Part shown: piece after piece, positions 55,883 to 64,000 of the stretch | Numbering within the stretch: the stretch's first letter is position 1 | Layout of the letters: each line of letters begins with the position of its first letter | NCBI GenBank assembly: GCA_022592445.1 | Contig: JABYQR010000120.1 | Coordinates: forward strand, 1-64,000 | From: Cytidiella melzeri | Lineage: Eukaryota; Basidiomycota; Agaricomycetes; Polyporales; Irpicaceae | Reading direction: 5' to 3' | Length of the DNA: 64,000 nucleotides | Position numbers and translations under genes: made by a program | The notes under the pieces: generated by a model | Seen by the model: only the letters and a program-made list of their open reading frames with translations | Databases searched by the model: none | Told to the model about the DNA's origin: nothing

Positions 55883-58020
55883 TCAAATCGCAAATACACG
55901 TTGCAAATACTTCTGCAGTCCACTGGCGTTCTTCAGGATGGCTCCAAGCGCGCCGTCCGGACGTACCACAAATATATGAAAGCCTTGCTGAATGGGATGA
56001 TAGGCAGAAAACGCATGAGAACCCGTATCGACGAGCACTTCGTTGCCACCACACAAGTCAAAGCGTGGCGCGTGCTGCGACGGTAAGATTCCGATAACGT
56101 GGAGAAGGTCTTTGGGGATCCGACTTGACGAGACCGTCGTGTTTGCCGCTTCAATCTGCTCAGCCGTGGGATCGAACAGTAGAATCGTGTGGCGAGTCGG
56201 CGCGAAGATGTCAAAGAGTGATATCGGCGTACTGGTCTGGGAAGAAAGGGCGACAAGACCAGTGGCATCAGGCGCTCTGTCTCCAGCACGCAAGTCGGTG
56301 TTGTCCGCGGGCAGGTACGCTGGCATGTCCGGGCCATCGGATTGCAGACTAGGTTGCTCGTCCACGACGATTGAGCTCCACCTGTAGTTGATACCAAGCT
56401 GCCTGTACATCGCGTCCCAAGCAACTGGAGGCTTCTTCCCATCGTGCTTATCCTGTACCAAGCGCTCAAGTGATTTCGTCGTACGTGCGAGCACGTCTTT
56501 GGCTACAGGGTGACGTTCCTCCTGATACGTATCCATCAGAGAAGTGTTGGCTAGACCTTTCAGCTCTAGAGAAAGCTTCCATCCAAGGTTGAACTGCGTA
56601 GCACAGTATCAGCAACTGAAACGGTACCATGCAAAGACCTCTTACCCCATCTTGCATTCCCGTGTTTGCGCCTTGTCCGCCGGTAGGCGGATGAATATGA
56701 GCTGCGTCTGGCGGTGGATAGGAACATGTCAGCCTGCAGTTGGGCCATCACTGTATCGGTAGTGCATACCTCCAATTAGGAACACTCGTTCTTTGCGGTA
56801 CTCTTTAACGATCCGGATGTTGGGCCTATCAATGTATACTTGGTATCAGAAGCAGAGCAACTCGCAGTCAACTCGGGTGCATACCTCCAATCTGACTTCC
56901 ACTTGGTTTCCCCTATGCGCAGATCTCTCCGGTTGGAAATCGAATGCACCAACTCGACAAACGCCTCGTTACTCTTCATTGCTTGCTCTATCTCGGGTCC
57001 AGGAGCAGCGATGATGTAACTAAACAAATTCTGGTCTTCTGTGGGCCTGAGCATCACCCTATGATGGCACCATAGTTAGTATACGAAGAACCTGAATGCA
57101 CAACAACAAAACGAACGATCTGGTCCCAAGATCTCCCCATGAGTGCCAGTACTATCGACGTGCCAATCAGTGAGTGGAAAATCCTCAACCAATAGACCTG
57201 ATATCGTACCTCGCGGCTTATACCCTGAGTTTGGGCGTCCACTAACATAAGGCGCAACGAATCGCGAGTCTCCCCAAGAAAGTCCAACCCGAGCTGCTTC
57301 CTTACGGTGCCTGAAGATCAATCATCCATACACTGCCATGGGCTCTGCAACAAGCATGACATACTTCTGCCTCCCTCTGCACTCACCAGCCAGTTAACAA
57401 GAATAGTTTCCTCAGAATGGGCCTCATGCCCATGGCGGACGACTTTAGCTGTGACGCCGCTATCATCTTGTTCTACTTTGATCAGCTCCATGCCAAGTTC
57501 AACATGGACGTTGAACTTGGCAAGGTGCTCGCGCAAAATCCTCTCATAGCCATCCTGACCTAGGAGAAGGGCGTTCGGCTTTATAACCAGAAACACAGTC
57601 CTCAACGTCCGACGTGCGTTTATTCTCGAGAAGCCACTCACGAACGGGATATCCGGAGTCGGATCAGAAGGCGCCCCGCCGAAGTGAAATTTGGCTATAG
57701 GCTCAACTCCTTCTGGCATTTTATACGCACAACGCATTGGCACAGGTAGCGCACGCTTCAGAATGTCAGGGAGGACTCCGAGGAAATGCATGAGCTCGAG
57801 ACTGCGCGGTTGTAGACCTGGACCGCGTTGGCCAATATGGAATGAGGTGTCCTTCTCGATGATCCGCACTGGGATGTTGTTACGAGCTAATGTGAGAGCA
57901 AGGACGAGACCACTGGGTCCTGCCCCGACCTAACGCAAGGAACCGTATCAGTAAGAAAAAGCAGCGTTGAGCGATTATTCGTACGATCAAGACGGGAGTC
58001 TTCGTAGATGTGCTTGTCAT
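55883..58020 (-). CDS. FAD-dependent aromatic hydroxylase, PheA/TfdB type, array copy 3
   Basis: ATG 58020 (MTSTSTKTPVLIV) splices into GAGPSGLVLALTLARNN, then IGQRGPGLQPRSLELMHFLG. LGMELIKVEQDDSGVTAKVV and NWLVSAEGG follow. The second FAD site is split by an intron, then DAAHIHPPTGGQGANTG. The end is LRAGDRAPDATGLVAL and FHIFVVRPDGALGAIL. It carries FHIGQRGPGLQ where copies 1 and 2 have FRTGQRGPGIQ, and MYRQLGINYRWSSIVVDEQP, very close to copy 1's SLYRQLGVNYRWSSIVVDEQP (parts shown: YRWSSIVVDEQP). Intron layout is the same as the others. No break seen. Confidence 0.84.
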
Positions 58021-59136
58021 GGGTAGAATGCGCAGATAGGTTGTGAACTGGCTTCAATCATTCTCGCCTACGAGCCTTTATATGTGTGAATGCACACAGT
58101 GTGTACTGGCCATCATCATGTCATACGGCATTCTCTATCGGACCTGGTGTTGCCAAACCGCATCGAGAAGCACCAGCGCTATGCACTGTGAAACAGCGGG
58201 CGATGATAGCTTCCGGTCAAGTATGAGCTGCGGTTGGTTCACCAGCATACGTCGACAATCCTGCGTGTACATCGCAGCATCAACGATGAATGATGATGAG
58301 CAGGTGACCGTGACGAGCGCGATGATAGGGCGTTGACGTTACGAGATTACCTCGGGTCAGCGGACTAAACTGACCCTCGCAATGCATCACTCCATAATCC
58401 GCTGCAAGCGAAGCGGAGTCTGACAGGGCGCGATCTACAATGCTATAAGCGTCCAGCTATGCAGAAAACTAGACGCGTGGAGAGCAGTCATCTGACGTGA
58501 AAAGCCTTTGAAGTGAGGTACTTACTTGGTTGAGAGCACAGTCTCAGCTGCAGCCATCTGGGTACTTGAGAATAGGTATGGTTGATACGCCATGATGGGG
58601 GCGAGGAGAAGAGCAGGCTCATGTCCGCTGCCTGCGGCCATGGACCAGACGGTGTAAGCTGCTTTACTACGCAGCCTAGAAGAATGTGCTCTCGGGCTTG
58701 AGTGGAACGAAGAAACTCGGAGTCGGCAACAACAGACATCTTGACTCAGTGTCGCCTACAAAGGTTTCTAACATCAGATAGTAATACATACCTTCTGGAT
58801 GTGAATTGACGTACCAATATAGGCCACGAGAGCGTGGAGGTCGTGCGCAATTGCAGAAGAAACCATACATAAGTAAGGAAATGTTGATTTGGTAGAAAAA
58901 TCAACTTTCCTCACTTATGTGAGGTTTCAAGTTGGCTGATGGGGCTCTAAACAACGTCAAAGAGAAGATTGTAGAAGTCAGCAATGGTGAGCTGATTAGT
59001 GGAGATCGACATCAAAGGCACAAGCTTCAATCCGCCATCGAGCTCATCGCACAAACACCTCTCATGTTGGTCGAAGTGCAAGCGAAATTTTCGTGCAAGC
59101 TTGCAATAGATGTCGCATTTCAAACGAACAAACAAT
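58021..59136. other. Intergenic between FMO array and calpain gene; possible small unassigned exon
   Basis: About 1.1 kb. On the minus strand 58866-58525 there is an ATG, a GT-AG-like intron and an open stretch ending at a good donor (AACCAAGTAAGT), but I cannot extend it to a stop or recognise a family, so no gene is called. A near-perfect hairpin sits at 58861-58926. Confidence 0.35.
58861..58926. repeat. Imperfect inverted repeat, ~28-base arms
   Basis: The left arm (AACCATACATAAGTAAGGAA...) pairs with the right arm (...TTTCCTCACTTATGTGAGGTT) with a few mismatches and a loop of about 7 bases. It may be a MITE remnant or a regulatory hairpin; no target duplication is obvious. Confidence 0.6.
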
Positions 59137-62100
59137 TCATGCATCGCTGATCATACCCTTGACATGCGTCAGCTCAACCACCGCACCGTTCGCGCTCGTA
59201 TATACCAACAATTTGAACTCTGCCTGTACGCCCGGGTTATAGGTCGACGGCACGACAAAGTACGAGCCCGACGGCAGCGTCATTTGCGGTGTCACAACGC
59301 CGCAGACAGCATCGGCGTAAGGACCAGATGTGGCGACGTGATGCCCGAGTGTGTGCCGTGGGGTACTTCGGAACAGAGTAACATTGAGTGCAATCGAGCT
59401 GTCGGGAGTCGCAAGATGTAGGCGGATCCTGAGAAATGAAATGAATCCCTACACTCCTTTGGAGAATCGGAGAACTGACTTCACTTGGGATTGGCTTGGG
59501 AGTTTGAGCTCGTATACCGGGTTTGACATGTATCTATTGAACGAGGGCCCACCCGCAGCCGTGTCCTCGGTCCTTTAAATCTATAATCAGACCTAAAGAG
59601 TAAGATTGGTGAATAATCGCCTACCATGATCCTCTTATCAGTTTGCTAAACATGCCGGACCCTTCTTGAGGTATAGGTGTGAGCTCAATACGTGTTGAGC
59701 TGTCAACCTTCAGGCTGAAAGGGCCTGTTTGTCTTGGTTCAAGCGCAGACACTATGACAGTGTAATCTCCAGCTGAACAATCCCGACTGTAAGCAAGGTT
59801 CGAAGATAGGGATATAGGGCATTTACGTGGCAACATTTTCGACGCAGACGCATGTCCGAACTTAAACGCCCCGGTGGTGAGGGCTATATCACTCTTTACC
59901 ATACTGCAAGGCTTAACTCAATAGTCATGGCTGGAGAATACACGAAGGACTTACTCCGTGATCCGTTGCCCTTGCGACCACACCACGGAGACATTGAAGG
60001 GAACATGACGGTCTCCTGTCAACATTATCAGTACGTGCGACTTCGTCGTCCTGTTCGCTTTCGCCGACTTGTCAGGATGTATCCGAAGGTAATACTGCGG
60101 GTTAATCATGAACGTGGGTAATGAAGCGTTGCCGCCGGCAGTCTTGCTTGTCAGTGCTCCAGTAATCTTGCAAAGTTTGTCAGCGCCTGTATGCCTTTAT
60201 TGGATATATGGGAGGATGCTAACCGTTTCACTGTACGGGAGTGAAGAAGGTGTGCCAGCCCAACGTATCACCGCCGAGGAGAAGGCAGTGATTGTGCACC
60301 CGATGCTATCGTACGCGCCATCATACGACGCCAAAACAGCTAAAACAGAGGTTTTGGATCGGGTTTTGACCAGAACATGCGTATTGTTTGTATATGCGCC
60401 CTTTCTCCTACCTTGAGTGTCACGTTCTTCGCTAGTCTCTCAGTCAGACGAACCTTCAACCCTGAGTGGCTGATGCCGGCCTCATGTTCGACTTCCACGT
60501 CTAATGAGATGTACTCGTCTTTGCGGTCCTTCGTGTCGACAACATGCCGTGTAAGCAGTATCCATACATCAGCTTCTTCGTCAGATTCGACGGAAAGGCG
60601 GAGGTGAAAATTGCGCGCTGTGACTGCAGATTCAGTGTCCGCAAAGAAAAAGAAACAGGGAGCGAGACGTACGCAGAGACGCATCCATTGACGTATTCCT
60701 CGTCCAGATTCTAAAGAGTTATAAGGGAGATTGACGCAGAAAAGCACGGATAAAGTACCCATGAAAAGCCAATTGCTTTTTGAATATCCCCGGGTTCCAA
60801 TTCAACAATAGCACGTCAAACACTGCGCAGACATCATCCCAGCTGACAGTGCACAATCCTGCTCACAATAAGCGTTCCTCATCGTCGTGAAGAAGGAACT
60901 TTTGCTTACGAGACCGCGCTTTTTCTTCTTGTGGTTGCTCAGCCTGCGTCAGCGACATGCTCGCTACCGCAGAGTCCAGGTCTGGTTGACTACCTTCGAC
61001 CCAGCTGTCCAAAATTGTCATCTGCCGTTCGTCCCCTTCATCAATCACATCTATCTCCGCGACAAGAAGGGTGAGCGATCGATCTGTTAGTCAACCGAGC
61101 TACATACCAATGACGGCATAACAATGCGCAGGTAGCAGGGGAAGCGGTAGAAGAGACTCTTCGGGTAGCTTTACGCCTGTTCCAACTGTAAGCACACATT
61201 CGCCTGCGGCGTATGCTTTGGCAATTCGTTGCCATGTTCGTTCCCGTTCAAATTTCGAGCTACACAAGGGGATGCTGCACTTAGCATCTAGAGTATATAG
61301 ATTGGGACAATAGATTCACCTGGAAATTTCGATCGTCTCCGGTATCCACCCGGTAAGAGTACTTTTGGGCAATATCAGCCTTCAAACTCTGAGGCTTTCG
61401 TAAGGCTTGACACTTACTGAAGGTCTGTGGTTGATAACCTGAATTATTACAGATGGTGAGCGCGCATGACGCCGCCATAATGGACAGTGTAACGCACGAC
61501 CCGGGAAAATCGTAGCCACCCATCAGTTTCATGTACTGCAAAGCATAGTTTAGTATTTTACTGCTAACTCTTCTAATCATCCGCGACGCTCACCGCTTTC
61601 TCCACCAAAGAAGGCCACAGCGCTCCCTTTTTTCCGGCAGACATACACATCAGTCTACCATCCATGTACATAGGCAGCTTTGTGTCAACATCTGGAGGTA
61701 ATCAACATAGAATTTGTTGAGCCCACGTAACACGGCACGCACCTACCTATACGCAGAGATAGATGAGTCTAAACGTGTCTGAAACAAGATTGGTGCAAAG
61801 ACTTGCTTTTCTATATGCTCCATTGAACAGAACTCGTAACGAGTGTGTTTTTGAAGAGGAAGCAGTCGGTACACCCTCGGAAACTTGCGGGTACAGAGCC
61901 GACTTTCCTAGCTTCGAACCAAATCGTCTGTCATGATCTATGCACACCACAATTGCCGCGCACAAGGAACAGTCGGATACGACGTGCTGGATGATGTCTT
62001 CGGGACACAGCGGGATTTCGGAATCAGGTACCGGATACAACGGTTCCCTCCATGTAGCAGAGTGACTAATCTGTTCTGGGGATAGTCGTGGGTTGGTCAG

Positions 62101-62569
62101 ATCAATGCTAGATATGTTGATCAATCGTAAACGTCCGTCTGTCTATAGCAGCAGATAACCAAAACTCACGTTTGGACAAACGACGCGGGATCGTTCCAAA
62201 CAGGGTATCGTATCCCGTTGACTACAGAAGACTGCTGCAGAACATGCAACTGTTCTCCTTGCGCAAAATGATCTTTCGCAACGGGAGTAACCAGGTCTCG
62301 TTTCTTCAGCCTGATCTTTTCTGCGCGTTCAAGCCCCTTGGCAGCCTCCGATTTGTGAATATCACGCGCAGCAGGGTTGCTGCTGAGGCGACTGAGACGA
62401 AGCTGCTCCTCTGTATATTTGACGTAGAGCTGAAAGGCCCTATCGAAGTTGCCGTCAAGTTCTAATTTGGTGGCTTTCTTGTAGAGTGTCTTTGATGGAC
62501 AAGAACGAAGTAAGCGACATGAGATGGTTGTTAGACGTTACGTACTTCAGCGTCGCTCGATGCTGCCAT
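59137..62569 (-). CDS. MIT-domain calpain-like cysteine protease (PalB/Rim13/calpain-7 type)
   Basis: Likely the signalling protease of the fungal pH-response (Pal/Rim) pathway, working on ESCRT-III at endosomes. ATG 62569; a first exon of 24 bases splices into a MIT-like helical hairpin (LYKKATKLELDGNFDRAFQL). The catalytic domain has VVSDCSLCAAIVVC with the active Cys, FGSKLGKSALYPQ, VLFNGAYR, GALWPSLVEKAYMKLMGGYD, and LPAHCYAVIDV with the active His. The third site reads TILDSW, with Asp where N-P-W is expected. Two C2-like calpain-III domains follow, including FPTFMINPQYYLRI and GDYTVIVSALEPRQTGPFSL, then LPSGSYFVVPSTYNPG. More than ten short introns join in frame; stop 59137. Confidence 0.85.
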
Positions 62570-63214
62570 CTTCAAGTGCTTGATAACTGCGCCTTCGTGG
62601 GGTATTATATCACAAATTGAGTATCCACCGTGCAATGCTCTGAACTCTTGAAGCTCGACGGCGAACAGGACTATACGGACCCAATGATATCGATTCCTAG
62701 ACCTGGAGTCTCTGCAAGTTCGGGTACGTTGGTCTCATCGAAGGTGACTGGATGACCTCAACAGTAGTGGTCGACAGCCATAGTAGCATTAGCTCGATGT
62801 CACCGTGGGATTGGTCAGTCAAGCTAGCGGAGTCTGATATGCTCGAGCGTCTATCGCACACTCTCCGTACTTTGATGATCCAAGTTCCTCAGACCTCTGG
62901 AATCCATAAGTACAGCCCGCAATGACTGATTACAGTATCCGAATATCCTACAAGCCAGAGTGTATTGGCCTTCCAGGTATTTTCCGATGTTATTGCGGTT
63001 TTTGCTACTCGTCGTCCTATCTAGTCATAGCATCTAACTAGCCTGGAAGCTAGATATGGCTGTGCATCTTGCAGTACCTTTTCGACAATCACGCATGCTA
63101 TCTATCCAACTGCTAGCGGTCGCGCGTAGTTAGAATGTGGCGGCACTTCCTCATTCAAGCTAGACCGACTCCGATGACCAACAGCCGCGCTTCACACGTA
63201 AGACGACTGACAAG

Positions 63215-63284
63215 TTGTGGGTCCCAGCACGGCGCCGTTCCCGTAGTGCAACAACACCTTGTGGGTCCCGAGAACGGCGCCGCG
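63215..63284 (+). repeat. Two direct repeats, 44-base spacing, upstream of FMO copy 4
   Basis: TTGTGGGTCCCAGCACGGCG and TTGTGGGTCCCGAGAACGGC begin at 63215 and 63259. Both continue into CGCCG. They lie 50-120 bases upstream of the TATA box, the usual place for an activator site. Confidence 0.6.
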
Positions 63285-63334
63285 ATCCAGCCACAGCTGA
63301 TTGCTGAATCGCTTCGCTGCTCCTGGCGCCGCGG

Positions 63335-63341
63335 TATAAAA
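63335..63341 (+). promoter_or_regulatory. TATA box of FMO copy 4
   Basis: GGTATAAAAACTG, 111 bases before the ATG at 63446. Confidence 0.55.
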
Positions 63342-63445
63342 ACTGCGTTGGTGTCGCCCACTAGTGAATCCCTCACCAACAACACTCACACTCAGCAGCA
63401 CTAAACTTCAACTACCATCTCATTCACTTCTCCATCCAACTTCGA

Positions 63446-64000
63446 ATGTCTGCCGAAACATCTGTCCTCATCGTACGTCAACCTACGCTCTCCTTCCACA
63501 GTCCCGCTCATCACTCACGTTCCATCTTGTCCGAACTCAGGTCGGCGCAGGCCCAAGCGGCCTCATCCTCGCCCTCGCCCTGCGCCAGAACAACATCCCA
63601 GTCCGCATCATCGAGAAAGACGTAATCTTTCACCGAGGCCAGCGCGGTTCCGGCATCCAACCTCGCTCACTCGAGCTCTTCAACTCGCTTGGGTCGCTCG
63701 ATGATATCATGAAGGAGGGTATCCCGCCGGTGCAGGTGGCGATCTACGAACCCAACGGAAAGGATATTGCCAAGAAGCAGACGATGGTCGAAATCGCGGA
63801 GCCGACGCCTGATGTTCCGTTCGTAAGTTGTTCTCTTTCCTGCAGGACCATATTTTGCGATGAGAAATGGGGGCTGACCGATGTGCTTTTGTAGAGAAAC
63901 CCCCATATGATCGGTCAATCGCACAACGAAGAGATCCATCGCAGGCATCTGGCGAAGTACGACACCGTCGTCGAGCTCGGGACTGAACTCGTGGGTTTAA
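63446..64000 (+). CDS. FAD-dependent monooxygenase, PheA/TfdB type, copy 4, cut by window edge
   Basis: MSAETSVLI splices (intron about 63473-63540) into VGAGPSGLILALALRQNN, then VIFHRGQRGSGIQPRSLELF and AEPTPDVPF. A second intron (about 63822-63894) leads to RNPHMIGQSHNEEIHRRHLA and VELGTEL at the edge. The first intron sits at the same place as in copies 1-3, directly before the FAD GxGxxG, so they share ancestry. The body is more diverged (SLGSLDDIMKEGIPPVQVAI). It is on the opposite strand and the far side of the calpain gene. The rest lies beyond base 64000. Confidence 0.85.

Larger units (their letters stand above)
62570..63445. promoter_or_regulatory. Divergent promoter region of calpain and FMO copy 4
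   Basis: About 880 bases without a gene. It holds a TATA box at 63335-63341 and a 26-base direct repeat pair at 63215-63240 / 63259-63284. Confidence 0.45.

Noticed and set aside
58525..58870. Possible small minus-strand gene
   Set aside because: ATG, intron and donor can be drawn, but no downstream exon or stop fits and no family is recognised.
1..64000. tRNA, rRNA and CRISPR arrays
   Set aside because: No cloverleaf with GGTTCGAATC-type arm and no regularly spaced short repeats with unique spacers were seen; the only regular array is the coding minisatellite.
50413..64000. A full secondary-metabolite gene cluster
   Set aside because: Several oxidases exist, but no PKS, NRPS, terpene synthase or pathway regulator is in the window, and the MFS exporter is 20 kb away.

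Overview
The window is nuclear DNA from a filamentous basidiomycete, most likely an Agaricomycete. Genes are broken by many short (about 50-60 base) GT-AG introns, intergenic gaps are mostly 0.2-1.5 kb, and the families fit this group: an expanded flavin monooxygenase family, a basidiomycete-type cytochrome P450, DUF4419, an Ndc1-type nucleoporin, a MIT-calpain and Ty3/gypsy LTR retrotransposons. Exons were joined by eye; the species cannot be named from the sequence.

Layout. 1-865: 5' part of a GH95 fucosidase (minus), cut by the left edge. 1783-2784: four-helix MARVEL-like membrane protein. 3026-7399: an FAD-dependent halogenase-like monooxygenase and a cytochrome P450 arranged divergently. 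7554-11698: housekeeping pair, nucleoporin NDC1 and RNase P/MRP subunit Rpp30, divergent. 12037-15330: DUF4419 gene plus a small conserved gene, preceded by a decayed duplicate of the same two-gene block. 15516-16283: type II peroxiredoxin. 17737-19537: an unrecognised single-pass membrane protein with five near-identical ~48-residue repeats. 19802-25477: Ty3/gypsy element 1 (identical 242-bp LTRs, one frameshift in RT). 26084-33115: PEX19, a DHA2-type MFS exporter, and a TMEM184/Ost-alpha protein. 33308-41862: Ty3/gypsy element 2 (identical 268-bp LTRs, 5-bp target duplication, both ORFs open). 42831-49713: a multi-pass membrane protein, a coiled-coil/beta-trefoil protein, a membrane-anchored LRR protein and clathrin light chain. 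50413-58020: three tandem PheA/TfdB-type FAD monooxygenases, all minus. 59137-62569: MIT-domain calpain of the PalB/Rim13 type. 63446-64000: start of a fourth, divergent monooxygenase, cut by the right edge.

How the parts relate. Core cell-biology genes (NDC1, RPP30, PEX19, clathrin light chain, calpain) form a conserved backbone. Between them lie lineage-variable blocks: the oxidative-enzyme groups (FMO+P450; the FMO array), the repeat membrane protein, the duplicated DUF4419 block and two recently inserted retrotransposons. No polyketide synthase, NRPS or terpene synthase is visible, so the oxidative enzymes are better read as catabolic or detoxifying, or as isolated tailoring enzymes, than as a full biosynthetic cluster. 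No tRNA, rRNA or CRISPR array was found.
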